The notes: generated from the letters alone by a model not told the origin. A DNA stretch of 64,000 bases from Microbispora sp. NBC_01189 (GCF_036010665.1 NZ_CP108581.1:3329501-3393500); one strand, 5' to 3'. Counted from the first letter of the stretch, positions 44,125-53,490 are shown. Made by a program: numbers and translations.

Positions 44125-45414
44125 TCAGCGCAGTGATCTGAACGCTGCTCGGATCTCGGCGCTGAAGAGCTTCGGCTCTTCCCACGCTGCGAAGTGACCG
44201 CCCTTGTCGACCTCGTTGAAATAGATCAGCTTGTGGTAGCTGCGCTCGGCCCAGCTTCGAGGCGCGCGGTAGATCTCACCAGGAAAGACCGTTATGGCAG
44301 CGGGGATGGAGATGTCCACGGCATTGAAGTTGTTCTCGTTGTTCTCCGAGTAGAGCTGGGCGGAAGAGACCGCGCTGTTGGTGAGCCAGTAGAGCGTGAT
44401 GTCGTCGAGCATCTCGTCTTTGGTGAGCGACCGCTCGGGCTCGCCGCCGCTGTAAGTCCATTCGGCGAACTTGTCATACATCCAGGCGGCCAGGCCGACA
44501 GGTGAATCCGTCAGTCCGTAGCCCACGGTTTGCGGGCGGGTCACCATCATGATGGCGTAGCCACTGTTCTTCTTGTAGAGCCTGTCCAGTGATTCGAATG
44601 CGGCCTTTTCCTTGGGGGACAGCCCGGCCGGCGCGGGTTCGCCGTTGTTGAGGGCCTTCGCGATGTCCGGCGGCACGGTCGCAGGCATGTTGACGTGGAT
44701 GCCGAGCAGTCCCGGAAACGCCCGACGCGCCATCTTGTCCGAGATCACCGAACCCCAGTCGCCGCCCTGGGACACATAGTGCTTGTATCCCAGACGCTTC
44801 ATCAGCACGTCCCAGGCGAGCCCGATGCGGTCGGCATTCCAGCCAGTGGTCTTCGGCTTGCCCGAAAAACCGTAACCGGGCATCGAGGGCAGAACGAGAT
44901 GGAAGGCATCCTCCGCGCGTCCTCCGAAGGCCGTGGGATCGGTGAGCGGGCCAATGACCTTCAGGAGCTCCAGGACCGAGCCCGGCCAGCCATGGGTCAT
45001 GATCAGCGGCAGTGCGTTCGGATGACGAGAGCGGACGTGCGCGAACTGAATGTCGATTCCATCGATCTCCGTCATAAACTGCGGCAGGGCGTTCAGCTTC
45101 GACTCCACCTTCCGCCAGTCGTAGTCCGTCCCCCAGTAGTGGACGAGGTTCTGGAGCTTCGCCAATTTGACGCCCTGGGACTGATCGGTGACGGTCTCCC
45201 GGGCCGGCCACCGTGTCTCCGCGATGCGTCGGCGGAGATCAACGAGGTCCTTCGTCGGAACGTTGATGCGGAAAGGGCGGATCGCGTTGCCTTTGGGCCC
45301 TGCGGTCGGCTGTGGGGCAGAGCCGAAGGCAGTCGAGGTTGTTGCGGCAAGCGCGGCGGCGGCTGTGGTAGCAAGAAAGCCACGACGCGTGGGCGAAGGC
45401 ATCTTTTCGGACAT
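44125..45414 (-). CDS. Tat-exported epoxide hydrolase (EHN plus alpha/beta-hydrolase)
   Basis: 429 residues. A twin-arginine signal (SPTRRGFLATTAAAALAAT) precedes the EHN domain (FRINVPTKDLVDLRRRIAET, about 45-155) and the hydrolase core: oxyanion HGWPGS, nucleophile Asp in GGDWGS, and catalytic His in GGHFAAWE. This is the microsomal/juvenile-hormone epoxide-hydrolase architecture; it opens epoxides to diols outside the membrane. ATG 45414 follows GAGGAGAATG. It stands alone on this strand. Confidence 0.88.
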   Translation of the reverse strand: MSEKMPSPTRRGFLATTAAAALAATTSTAFGSAPQPTAGPKGNAIRPFRINVPTKDLVDLRRRIAETRWPARETVTDQSQGVKLAKLQNLVHYWGTDYDWRKVESKLNALPQFMTEIDGIDIQFAHVRSRHPNALPLIMTHGWPGSVLELLKVIGPLTDPTAFGGRAEDAFHLVLPSMPGYGFSGKPKTTGWNADRIGLAWDVLMKRLGYKHYVSQGGDWGSVISDKMARRAFPGLLGIHVNMPATVPPDIAKALNNGEPAPAGLSPKEKAAFESLDRLYKKNSGYAIMMVTRPQTVGYGLTDSPVGLAAWMYDKFAEWTYSGGEPERSLTKDEMLDDITLYWLTNSAVSSAQLYSENNENNFNAVDISIPAAITVFPGEIYRAPRSWAERSYHKLIYFNEVDKGGHFAAWEEPKLFSAEIRAAFRSLR

Positions 45415-45643
45415 GGATCATTCTCCTCGGTGAATTGGCAGGTCAGCCGCCGCATCTTGGTTGACGCGGCGTAGAACGAATTGGGCTTTAGCTGACCCGG
45501 GCCGCCCTCGGAGCCCGCGTCGGTAGGTCTTTCATGGGGCCGGACAGGACTGAACTCATTGTTGTTGTCTGCGCCGCCGAACGAACCCGTGAAGAACCCT
45601 GGTCACCCCCCGGGGAGGAGCCCGGGGACACCGCGACCGCGAC

Positions 45644-45952
45644 TCAGGGCAGCTGTGCGGGCGAGCGGAGCTGCCTTCGTGAGCTGATGCCGAGCTTGCC
45701 GAAGACCTTGCTCAGGTGCCATTCGACGGTGCGCGGGCTGAGAACAGCCGGGCGCCGATCTCCGGATTCGACAGACCCTCGCGGACGTGCCGGGCGATCT
45801 GGGCCTCTTGCGCGGTGTGTGCTCGGCGGTGCGCTTGCGGACCGTGTCACCGGCGGCTTGTAGCTCGCGGGCGGCACGTCGGCGAACTCCGCCATCCCCA
45901 TTCCGCTGAACATCTCGTGGGCGACACGCAGCTGCTCGCGCCGAACGTCGCG
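45644..45952 (-). pseudogene. Decayed LuxR regulator, C-terminal end
   Basis: RVAHEMFSGMGMAEFADV matches the pre-HTH helix of the intact LuxR at 32854 (AAHEAFTTMGAEGFAERA), and SPRTVEWHLSKVFGKLGISS matches its HTH almost exactly. The frames between are shifted and the first HTH helix is damaged. About 100 codons of a former 900 remain. A second, dead relative at the opposite end of the island. Confidence 0.65.
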
Positions 45953-45995
45953 TGAGTCACGGTGCCGGCCGGGACAACGCATAGCCGGGCATCGG

Positions 45996-46310
45996 TCAGA
46001 CTTCGCCCTTCGTCTCCTGCGTCTTGTCGCGCTGCGGATTACGGCGAAAGCCCACGCGTGTCGCCACCAGTTGCGAGGCGACATCGTCGCGATGGGCCCG
46101 AAGCCACACCTCCTGCAAGCCCACGCTGGGGAAGATCCAGGAAGTGAACAAGGCCACCGCTCGCGCCCACCCCGCGTCCACGCGCGTCGGCGGCCACCCA
46201 GCAAGAGACTTCCCTAGCTTGCCCGTCATGCTGCAAGGCGATGTTGCCCAGTCGCTGCCCGGTGACCGAATCGCAGATGAGGAATGGACGCCGCACAGGT
46301 TCTGGCGGCG
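45996..46310 (-). pseudogene. Decayed GNAT acetyltransferase
   Basis: One frame reads FLICDSVTGQRLGNIALQHD and VSCWVAADARGRGVGA, the acetyl-CoA-binding motif A; after a shift near 46160 it continues LQEVWLRAHRDDVASQLVA and TRVGFRRN, motif B, to the stop at 45996. The N-terminal third is cut off at about the edge of the 182-bp repeat. Confidence 0.6.
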
Positions 46311-46361
46311 ATCCGGGCTTGGTTTGAACGCCCGCCTGGGGCGAGCGGGTCGCAGCGACTT

Positions 46362-46543
46362 GATCAAGGTGCCCAGGAGAACTCGTTTGAACCCGTCGGT
46401 GCCCCCTGGCGGCGTTCAGACCGACGGTCAAATGACGGTCAAACGATCAAGGGCCTGATCGCTGTCTCCAGCGATCAGGCCCTTGACCTGCAACTACCTG
46501 GTCGGGGTGGCGGGATTTGAACCCACGGCCTCTTCGTCCCGAA
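46362..46543. repeat. Right copy of 182-bp direct repeat, overlapping tRNA-Pro
   Basis: Spans from 137 bp beyond the tRNA 3' end into the tRNA up to its anticodon loop. The partner is 32570-32751 (181/182 identical by eye). To its right lies conserved core; to its left the GNAT and LuxR wreckage of the island. Confidence 0.85.
46449..46484. terminator. Terminator hairpin of tRNA-Pro
   Basis: AAGGGCCTGATCGC and its exact complement (14-bp arms) enclose TGTCTCCA, starting 15 bp beyond the tRNA CCA end. No clear U-run, as is usual in high-GC actinobacteria. Confidence 0.65.
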
Positions 46544-46575
46544 CGAAGCGCGCTGCCAAGCTGCGCTACACCCCG
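46499..46575 (-). tRNA. tRNA-Pro (anticodon CGG)
   Basis: The minus strand folds as a full cloverleaf: acceptor CGGGGTG/CACCCCG, D-arm with AGCGCAGCTTGGCAGCGC, anticodon stem CTTCG/CGAAG around loop TTCGGGA (anticodon CGG, reading CCG), and T-arm CGTGG-GTTCGAATC-CCGC. Discriminator A and an encoded CCA follow (46502-46499). Intact and presumably functional; its 3' half is duplicated 13.8 kb to the left. Confidence 0.95.
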
Positions 46576-46610
46576 GTCGCTTGGACTTTTCGTCCTGCGC
46601 CTCGGCAAGT

Positions 46611-47543
46611 CTAGCGGACTTTGCGGCCGCTTGTGCCATCAGACACGACCGGCCGGCGCGGGACGAGGGTCAGGAGGGTCGCCTCCGGCGGGCAGGCGAA
46701 ACGCGCGGGCGCGTACGGGGAGGTGCCGAGGCCGGCCGAGACGTGCAGCCAGGAGCTCTCGTGCCTGCTCAGCCCCTTGACGCGGGCGCGGTCGATGCCG
46801 CAGTTGGTGACCAGGGCGCCGTAGAACGGGATGCAGAGCTGACCGCCGTGGGTGTGGCCGGCCAGGAGCAGCTGGTATCCGTCCTCGGCGAACCGCGACA
46901 TGTTGCGCGGCTCGGGCGAGTGCATGACGCCCAGCCGCAGGTCGGCGTCGGCGGGGGCCGGTCCGGCGATCTCGTCGTAGCGGTCCCGGTCGATGTGGGA
47001 GTCGTCGATCCCGCCCACGTGGACGTCGAGGTCGGCCACCTTCAGGCGGGCCGTCGTGTTGTTCATGTCCAGCCAGCCGGCCTCCCGCATCGCGGCGCCC
47101 AGCTCCTCCCAGGGCAGGTTCGGCATGTGCTGCCGGGAGTCTCCCTTCGACGTACGCCAGAGGTAGCGCACGGGGTTCTTCGGCCGGGGGGCGTAGAGGT
47201 CGTTGGAGCCGTAGACGAACAGGCCCGGCCGGTCGAGCAGGGGATCCACGGCACGCATGTACGCCTCGACGGCGTCGGGGTGCGCCAGCGTGTCGCCGGT
47301 GTTCACGACGAGATCGGGGTTGAGCGACGCCAGCGACCGCACCCACCGGATCAGCCGGTGGCGACGGGGGGTGAGATGCAGATCGGAGATCTGCAGGATC
47401 CGGACCGGCCGCTGCCCGGGGGCGAGAACGGGGACGTCGAACCGGCGCAGCCGGAACCAGTTCCGTTCGATCACGGCGGCGTAACCGGCACCGGCGACGC
47501 CGAGGCCGAGCACTGACAGGGGAATCGCGGCGGCTTTCCTCAC
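46611..47543 (-). CDS. Membrane-anchored metallophosphoesterase
   Basis: 310 residues from GTG 47543. An N-terminal helix ([19 protein letters not shown]) anchors a calcineurin-like domain: ISDLHL, NTGDTL, YGSND and LAGHTHGGQ in order, the metal-ligand motifs (the third with Ser-Asn-Asp rather than the usual GNHD). It belongs to the YkuE/YaeI-like group and is the counterpart of M. tuberculosis Rv3683. Divergent from yqeY. Substrate not known. Confidence 0.85.
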   Translation of the reverse strand: MRKAAAIPLSVLGLGVAGAGYAAVIERNWFRLRRFDVPVLAPGQRPVRILQISDLHLTPRRHRLIRWVRSLASLNPDLVVNTGDTLAHPDAVEAYMRAVDPLLDRPGLFVYGSNDLYAPRPKNPVRYLWRTSKGDSRQHMPNLPWEELGAAMREAGWLDMNNTTARLKVADLDVHVGGIDDSHIDRDRYDEIAGPAPADADLRLGVMHSPEPRNMSRFAEDGYQLLLAGHTHGGQLCIPFYGALVTNCGIDRARVKGLSRHESSWLHVSAGLGTSPYAPARFACPPEATLLTLVPRRPVVSDGTSGRKVR

Positions 47544-47624
47544 ACAGCCATGATGCCCGACCTTCGCGCCGTCTCCCGCATAACCTGGCGAAGACCGGGC
47601 CCCCGGCACGGCAAGATGGGACGC

Positions 47625-48080
47625 ATGAGTGCGTTGAAGGACAAGCTGAAGGCCGACCTCGCGGCCTCGATGAAGGCTCGTGACGAGGTGCGCCTCCGGA
47701 CGATCCGGATGGCGCTGGCGGCCGTGAACGTCGAGGAGGTCGCCGGCAAGGAGGCCCGCGAGCTCAGCGACGACGAGGTGGTCAAGATCCTGACCCGCGA
47801 GGCCAAGAAGCGCCGCGAGGCCTCCGAGGCGTTCGCGGGCGCCGGACGGGCCGAGCAGGCGCAGGCGGAGCTGGACGAGCAGGCGGTGCTGGAGGAGTAT
47901 CTCCCCGCCCAGCTCAGCGATGACGAGCTGAACGCGCTCGTCGACGAGGCGATCGCGGAGAGCGGGGCGCAGGGCCCCAAGGCGATGGGTCAGGTTATGA
48001 AGGTCCTGAACCCGAAGGTCGGGGGCCGGGCCGAGGGCGGCCGCGTCGCCCAGGCCGTACGCGCCCGTCTCTCCGCCTGA
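47625..48080 (+). CDS. GatB/YqeY domain protein
   Basis: 151 residues. Helical N-half (LKADLAASMKARDEVRLRT, ELSDDEVVKILTREAKKR) and YqeY tail (LSDDELNALVDEAIAESGA; GQVMKVLNPKVGGRAEGG). It resembles the tRNA-binding tail of GatB; the free protein's role is unsettled. ATG 47625 with the GatB-typical MSALKDKLK start is preferred to ATG 47616. Confidence 0.85.
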   Translation: MSALKDKLKADLAASMKARDEVRLRTIRMALAAVNVEEVAGKEARELSDDEVVKILTREAKKRREASEAFAGAGRAEQAQAELDEQAVLEEYLPAQLSDDELNALVDEAIAESGAQGPKAMGQVMKVLNPKVGGRAEGGRVAQAVRARLSA

Positions 48081-48107
48081 CCACCGGGGCGGCCTCCGCC
48101 GGAGTGC

Positions 48108-48141
48108 CCTAAAGACCGGAGGGTCCTAAAGACCGGAGGGT
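48108..48141. repeat. 17-bp tandem duplication
   Basis: CCTAAAGACCGGAGGGT occurs twice without a spacer in the gap between convergent yqeY and the penicillin-binding protein gene. Confidence 0.7.
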
Positions 48142-48197
48142 CCCGGTACGCCGACGGGCCGCGCCTCGGGCAGAGGAGCGGCCCACCGGAGGGGACG

Positions 48198-48231
48198 CCG
48201 GTCGAAGGCCTCCATCGGAGGCCCCGACCGG
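48198..48231. terminator. Bidirectional terminator hairpin
   Basis: Nested arms CCGGTCG/CGACCGG and GGCCTCC/GGAGGCC with loop ATC give a long hairpin just beyond the stop of the penicillin-binding protein gene and facing yqeY. Confidence 0.6.
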
Positions 48232-48238
48232 TCGAACC

Positions 48239-50482
48239 TCAGTTGAAGGGGTCGAACGGCTGGTTGCCGAACGGCCGGTCGCCCGGCCCGCGGCCGCCGC
48301 CGCGGCCGCCGTCACCACCACCGCCAGGGCCGCCACCGCCAGGGCCACCACCGTCAGGGCCGCCGCCGGGGTCCGGCTTGGGCTTGGGCGGGGGAGCGCA
48401 CTGGTGGGCGCAGCCACCGAAGCGTGACATGTCCGGCTTCGTGAACGACGACGGATCCACGCCCTTGAGCGCCGACAGGAACGTCGCCTTCCAGATCGGT
48501 CCCGGGATGCTGGCGCCGAAGACCGAGCCGTACGACCGGCCGCCGATGACGCGGCCGCTCAGCGGGTAGCGGACCGGGCCGCGCGGGTCGCCGAGGCTGA
48601 CGGCGCCGGCCAGGTCGGGGGTGAACCCGGCGAACCAGACGGTGCGGGAGACGTCGCCCGTACCCGTCTTGCCCGCCGCGTCACGGCCGATGCCGCCCAC
48701 GGAGGTCATGGTGCCCTTGGTGAACACGCCTTCGAGAATGTGGGTGGCGGCGTCCGCGACCTCGGCCTCGACGACCTGCTTGCACTTCGGCTTGAACGAG
48801 GTCACCTTGTTGAAGCGGTCGGTGATCTCGGTGATCGCCATCGGCGGGCAGTACTTGCCGCGGGCGCCCAGCGTGGCGTACGCGCTGGCCACGGTAACCG
48901 GGTCCATCTCGTTGAAGCCGAGCGTGAACGGCTCGAACTCCTGCAGCTTTCCGCCGTCGGCGCGCTTGATGCCGAAGTCCTTGGCGGTCTTGACCACGTC
49001 GCAGAGGCCGACCTTCTGCTCAAGGGTGAGGAAGAAGGTGTTCACCGAGCCCCAGGTGCCGGTCTGCAGGGTGAGGAACCCGCCGTGGCCCTCCGAGTTG
49101 TGCAGCTCGTGCACGATGTCGCCGACCCCGTTGCCCTTGCAGTCCTTGAAGTCGAACGGGCTGCCGGCCTTGTACGTGGCGCCCACGTTGAAGCCGTCGT
49201 TGAACTTGTAGCCCTCCTTCAACGCCGTCACCAGCGTGAACATTTTGAAGGTGGACCCGGCCTGGAAGCCGGCGCCGCCGCCGTGCACGGCGTCCGCGAC
49301 GACGTTGATCGACATCTCGTTCTTCTTCTTGCTGGTGCCGAACTTCCGGCTGGAGGCCATCGCCCTGATGGCACCGGTGCCCGGCTCGACCAGGGCCTCG
49401 GAGGCGACCGGCTTGTCGGAGGGGTGGACGTACTTCTTGATCGCTTTCTCCGCGGCCTTCTGCATCTTCGGGCTCAGCGTGGTCCTGATCGTCAGGCCAC
49501 CGCGTGCCAGAAAGTCCTGCCGGGCCTTCTTGGACTTGCCGAACTGCGCGTCGTTGAGGATCTCGTTGCGCACGTAGAGGCAGAAGTACGGATAGTCACT
49601 CTCCTCGCAGCCGCCGGGGATCTGCTTGTCCTTCCACCCCAGCTTCTTGGCCCTGGCCTTGTCCGCTTCGGCCTGCGTGATGATCTTCAACTCGGCCATC
49701 CGGTCGAGCACGACGTTGCGCCGAGTAGTCAACCGGTCGCGGAACGTCTTGCCCCGGTTGGGGTCGGTGGCGTTCGGGTCCTGTACGGCTCCCGCCAGCG
49801 TCGCGGCCTGGGCCAGATTGAGCTCGGAGGCGTGCTTGCCGAAGAAGCGCTTGGCGGCGGCCTCGACACCGTACGCGCTGGCGCCGAAGTAGGCGATGTT
49901 GAGATACCGGTTGAGGATCTCGTCCTTGCCGTACTTCTGCTCCATCGCCATGGCGTAGCGGACCTCGTTGAGCTTGCGCCCCACGGTCGGCGCGACGGCG
50001 GCGGCCTTCTCCTCGTCGGTCTCCGCCTTGTTGAACAGCACCTGCTTCACGTACTGCTGCGTGATGGACGAGCCGCCCTGGGTCACCCCGCCCGTGGTGA
50101 TGTTCTTGACCAGCGCGCGGGTCGTGCCCTCGAGGTCGAGCGGGCCGTGCTCGTAGAAGCGGAAGTCCTCGATCGCCACGATCGCCTTCCGCATGATCGG
50201 GGCGATGCGGTCCATCGGGACCGACTCCCGGTTCTCGAAGTAGAACTGGGCGATCTGCTTGCCGTCCGCGTCGAGGAGCACGGTCTTCTCGGGGAGCGGC
50301 GGTTCGTCGAGCTCGGCCGGCTTGAGGCTCAGGGTCTCGATGCCTGACTTGACCGAAACGCCCGCACCGCCCACGGCGGGTAGTGCAATCGCCGCCGCAA
50401 GCACGCCCGCGACTCCCGCGGCACCGACGAGGCGCAGGACGGCGGCTGACCGAGATGCCAGTGTTTTACCGTGAGCTTGCAC
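48239..50482 (-). CDS. ponA2: Bifunctional class A penicillin-binding protein (PonA2-like)
   Basis: 747 residues from GTG 50482. A membrane anchor (about 12-38), glycosyltransferase family 51 domain (EDFRFYEHGPLDLEGTTRA, GGSSITQQYVKQ), then a transpeptidase with GSTFKMFT (SXXK), GSVN (SXN) and GKTGTG (KTG). It polymerises and crosslinks peptidoglycan outside the membrane. Unlike mycobacterial PonA2 there is no PASTA domain; the C-terminus is a 55-residue Pro/Gly tail ending QPFDPFN. Position next to wblA supports orthology. The upstream start ATG 50530 is possible. Confidence 0.9.
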   Translation of the reverse strand: MQAHGKTLASRSAAVLRLVGAAGVAGVLAAAIALPAVGGAGVSVKSGIETLSLKPAELDEPPLPEKTVLLDADGKQIAQFYFENRESVPMDRIAPIMRKAIVAIEDFRFYEHGPLDLEGTTRALVKNITTGGVTQGGSSITQQYVKQVLFNKAETDEEKAAAVAPTVGRKLNEVRYAMAMEQKYGKDEILNRYLNIAYFGASAYGVEAAAKRFFGKHASELNLAQAATLAGAVQDPNATDPNRGKTFRDRLTTRRNVVLDRMAELKIITQAEADKARAKKLGWKDKQIPGGCEESDYPYFCLYVRNEILNDAQFGKSKKARQDFLARGGLTIRTTLSPKMQKAAEKAIKKYVHPSDKPVASEALVEPGTGAIRAMASSRKFGTSKKKNEMSINVVADAVHGGGAGFQAGSTFKMFTLVTALKEGYKFNDGFNVGATYKAGSPFDFKDCKGNGVGDIVHELHNSEGHGGFLTLQTGTWGSVNTFFLTLEQKVGLCDVVKTAKDFGIKRADGGKLQEFEPFTLGFNEMDPVTVASAYATLGARGKYCPPMAITEITDRFNKVTSFKPKCKQVVEAEVADAATHILEGVFTKGTMTSVGGIGRDAAGKTGTGDVSRTVWFAGFTPDLAGAVSLGDPRGPVRYPLSGRVIGGRSYGSVFGASIPGPIWKATFLSALKGVDPSSFTKPDMSRFGGCAHQCAPPPKPKPDPGGGPDGGGPGGGGPGGGGDGGRGGGRGPGDRPFGNQPFDPFN

Positions 50483-50740
50483 GCAACCAAGGGTACGTCC
50501 GTTTGGTGCCTCACCAGGCATCGGCCTCACGGCTCCGCATTACCCCGGCAGGGGGGGACTAGTCATTCCCGGCCACATGGCCTGACTTGACCATGCACGA
50601 ATTTGGTCCCCCCGGGGTATGTCGCGTCGATCGTTTCGTTGCGTACGTTCTCCTCTGCGGCTACTGCAATACAGGAGGCCCGACGCCCGCGCCCGTCGGC
50701 CGAAACAACGACTGACCACCTAAGGGGAGTGGGGTCGAAC

Positions 50741-51037
50741 ATGTGGATCACGGATTGGACCTCCCGTGCCGCCTGCCGGGGTGCGGATCCTGACGCGCTC
50801 TTCGTGCAAGGCGCCGCCCAGAACCGGGCGAAACTTATCTGCCGTGGATGCCCCGTCCGTACCGAATGCCTCGCCGATGCGCTGGACAACCGCATCGAGT
50901 TCGGGGTGTGGGGCGGGATGACGGAGCGGGAACGCCGCGCGCTGCTCAGGCGCCGGCCCGATGTGGAGTCATGGCGGGATCTGCTCGAGTCCGCCAAGGA
51001 AGAGTACGAGCGGACCAACGAGTTGATCGCCGGCTGA
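50741..51037 (+). CDS. wblA: WhiB-family iron-sulfur regulator WblA/WhiB4
   Basis: 98 residues. Four cluster Cys (one in AACRG, then ICRGCPVRTEC), the GVWGGM turn and the basic tail RRALLRRRPD. The stretch FVQGAAQNRAK and the site between PBP and the two ArsA-like ATPases identify it as the ortholog of Streptomyces WblA and mycobacterial WhiB4, a redox-sensing regulator of development and oxidative response. ATG 50741 lies 12 bp after AAGGGGAG. The long upstream gap (50483-50740) should hold its promoter. Confidence 0.93.
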   Translation: MWITDWTSRAACRGADPDALFVQGAAQNRAKLICRGCPVRTECLADALDNRIEFGVWGGMTERERRALLRRRPDVESWRDLLESAKEEYERTNELIAG

Positions 51038-51072
51038 CCGGCGGCCGGTCCCTCCCCGAGGAGGGCCGGACG

Positions 51073-52212
51073 TCACGACGCGAGGAGCTGCCCGATCTGG
51101 CGAAGTCCCGCCAGATCGTGCACGTCCTCCGGCATCGCGGGCACCTGCGCGATCGGCACCGTGGGATGGGCCGACGTGAAGTGCTCCCGCTGGCGCTGCT
51201 CCCGTGCGGCGAGCTGCATCCGTCCGGCGTGCAGCCGCAGTACGGCCGCGGTCAGCTCGTGCTCGCCCCGGGCCTCCAGGTCCTCGGCGGCGGCGGAGCT
51301 GCGGGCCGCGGACAGCGAGGGCGCCAGCGACCGGTGCACCCGGTTGACGACGAGCCCGGCCAGCGGCATGCGCTCCTCGGCCAGCCGCTCGACGAAGTAG
51401 GACGCCTCGCGCATCGCGTCGCGCTCGGGCGCGGCGACGACGAGGAAGGCGGTGCCGGGCGCCTGGAGCAGCCGGTACGTCTGCTCGGCCCGCTGGCGGA
51501 AGCCGCCGAACACGGCGTCGAGCGCGGTGACGAACAACTGGATGTCCCGGAGCACCTGGGCTCCGATCACCTTCGTCAGGATGCCGGCGACCACGCCGAA
51601 GCCCGCGTTGAGCAACTTGAACGCGCTGCGCCCGCCGGCCTTGGCGGGCGCCGTGAGGATGCGGATGAGCCGCCCGTCGAGGAACCGGCCGAGCCGTTCC
51701 GGCGCGTCGAGGAAGTCGAGCGCCGACCGCGACGGCGGGGTGTCCACCACGATCAGGTCCCACTCGTTCGAGCGGCGGAGCTGGCCGAGCTTCTCCATGG
51801 CCATGTACTCCTGCGTGCCGGAGAAGCTGGACGACAGCGACTGGTAGAAGGGGTTCGTCAGGATCTGCTGCGCCCGCTCCGGATCGGCGTGCGCCTCGAT
51901 GATCTCGTCGAAGGTCCGCTTCATGTCGAGCATCATCGCGTGGAGCTCGCCGCCGGTCTGCTCGCCGCCGTCGGCGCCGTTCACCCGCCTGGGCGTGTTG
52001 TCGAGCTCGGTCAGGCCCATGGCCTGGGCCAGTCGCCGGGCGGGGTCGACGGTTAGGACGACCACGGAGCGGCCGCGTTCGGCGGCGCGCAGGCCGAGGG
52101 CCGCGGCCGTCGTGGTCTTGCCGACGCCGCCGGAGCCGCAGCACACGATGATCCGGGTGTCCGGGTCGTCCAGAATCGCGTCGATGTCCAGCGCGGGCGC
52201 CGTCCTGGTCAC
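51073..52212 (-). CDS. ArsA/GET3-like ATPase, subunit 1
   Basis: 379 residues. Deviant Walker A CCGSGGVGKTTTAAALG, switch LTVDPARRLAQAM and VVDTPPSRSALDFLDAP are the ArsA-family marks. It has a single ATPase domain and no metalloid-binding Cys triad. It pairs with the next ATPase gene, as in M. tuberculosis Rv3679-Rv3680 (BagA/BagB), which form a heteromeric complex linked to glycerol and nitric-oxide tolerance. It is not an arsenic gene despite the name. Confidence 0.85.
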   Translation of the reverse strand: MTRTAPALDIDAILDDPDTRIIVCCGSGGVGKTTTAAALGLRAAERGRSVVVLTVDPARRLAQAMGLTELDNTPRRVNGADGGEQTGGELHAMMLDMKRTFDEIIEAHADPERAQQILTNPFYQSLSSSFSGTQEYMAMEKLGQLRRSNEWDLIVVDTPPSRSALDFLDAPERLGRFLDGRLIRILTAPAKAGGRSAFKLLNAGFGVVAGILTKVIGAQVLRDIQLFVTALDAVFGGFRQRAEQTYRLLQAPGTAFLVVAAPERDAMREASYFVERLAEERMPLAGLVVNRVHRSLAPSLSAARSSAAAEDLEARGEHELTAAVLRLHAGRMQLAAREQRQREHFTSAHPTVPIAQVPAMPEDVHDLAGLRQIGQLLAS

Positions 52213-52277
52213 AGCTCAGCCTCTCACTCGGTGGGCACGAAATCGGTCGGCAGCGGGTCGGGTCGGGTCGGCAGGGC

Positions 52278-53318
52278 TCACGCGGCGCCCTGGGCGCGCA
52301 GGGCGTCGGCCAGCTCGTAGAGCCCGGCGAGGTCGGCGCCGTCGGGCAGCAGCGGCAGGTCGTACCGTGGCGTTCCGGCCTGCTCCAGCTCCGCGCGCTC
52401 CCGTTTCTCCAGCTCCGCGCGCAGGGCGTGCTCGGCGACCTCCGCGGCGAGCGCCTCGGCGACGGCCGAGGCGCCCGCGGTGGCGTCGGCCAGCCCCGCG
52501 GCCTTCAGGCCGAGCGCGATCTCGGCGGAGTCGAACCGGCCCTTGGCGGCGGCCTTCAGCGCCCGCGCGGGCAGCAGCGCCGGGCGCACCATGTTGACGA
52601 ACACACCGCCCACCGGCAGACCGGTCTCCCGGAGTTCCGCGACGCCGTCCAGCGTCTCCTGGACGGGCATCTCCTCCAGAAGCGTGACGAAGTGGACCGC
52701 CGTCTCCGGGGAGGCGAGCACGCCCCTCACCAGGTCGGCGTGGTTCTTGATCGGGCCGACCCGGGCCAGCCCGGCGACCTCCTGCGTCACGTTCAGGAAG
52801 CGCGAGATGCGGCCGGTCGGCGGCGCGTCCATGACGACCGCGTCGTACGCCCTGCGGCCCAGCCTGTCGCGGCGCCGTACGGCCTCGCTGGTCTTGCCGG
52901 TGACCAGGACGTCCCGCAGGCCGGGGGCGATCGTGGTGGCGAAGTCGACCACGCCGATGCGGGTCAGCGCCTTGCCCACCCGCCTGATGCCGTAGAACAT
53001 CTCCAGGTAATCGAGCATGGCCTCTTCGGGGTCGATGGCGAGGGCGTACACGTCCCCGCCGCCGGGCGCCACCGCGATCTTGCGCTCTTCGTACGGCAGC
53101 GGAGGGAGATCGAACGCCTGGGCGATGCCCTGCCGTCCCTCGACCTCGACGAGCAGGACCTTGCGCCCGCCCGCCGCGAGGGCCAGCGCGAGCGCCGCGG
53201 CGACCGTCGTCTTCCCGGTGCCGCCCTTGCCGCTCACCACGTGCAGGCGCACGCCGTCCCAGTCGGTGTCACGGGTCTCCCCGCCGCCTCCGCCGCGCCT
53301 GCTGGTCGGCTGACTCAC
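52278..53318 (-). CDS. ArsA/GET3-like ATPase, subunit 2
   Basis: 346 residues. Walker A VSGKGGTGKTTVAAALALA, then LLVEVEGRQGIAQAF and VVMDAPPTGRISRFL. GTG 53318 with GGAGGAGGC before it is preferred; the N-terminus is Gly/Arg-rich. It lies 65 bp upstream of its partner in one operon and is the Rv3679-type subunit. The two together likely act as a cytosolic targeting or stress ATPase. Confidence 0.85.
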   Translation of the reverse strand: MSQPTSRRGGGGGETRDTDWDGVRLHVVSGKGGTGKTTVAAALALALAAGGRKVLLVEVEGRQGIAQAFDLPPLPYEERKIAVAPGGGDVYALAIDPEEAMLDYLEMFYGIRRVGKALTRIGVVDFATTIAPGLRDVLVTGKTSEAVRRRDRLGRRAYDAVVMDAPPTGRISRFLNVTQEVAGLARVGPIKNHADLVRGVLASPETAVHFVTLLEEMPVQETLDGVAELRETGLPVGGVFVNMVRPALLPARALKAAAKGRFDSAEIALGLKAAGLADATAGASAVAEALAAEVAEHALRAELEKRERAELEQAGTPRYDLPLLPDGADLAGLYELADALRAQGAA

Positions 53319-53490
53319 CGTGCCTCCTCCGGCCGGCCGGCGAGATCGCCTCCGCGGATCGTCGCGCGGTAGTTCCCGTCGGCGTGCCTGCTCCACTCGC
53401 CCACGTGAGGAAGGCTACCCAAGGCTCACCTGCCGATTCGCGCCGGTCGTCCCCGAGCGCGGAGAGGCCGTGCCTCGATAGCCTTTGCCC

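Noticed and set aside
32854-46310. Intact integrative conjugative element
   Set aside because: No integrase, excisionase, replication or TraB/FtsK-like gene is present; only the repeat and debris support past integration.
51073-53318. Arsenic export ATPases (ArsA) supporting the ars locus
   Set aside because: They are the conserved Rv3679/Rv3680-type pair in core DNA, 45 kb from the ars genes, and lack the metalloid Cys residues.
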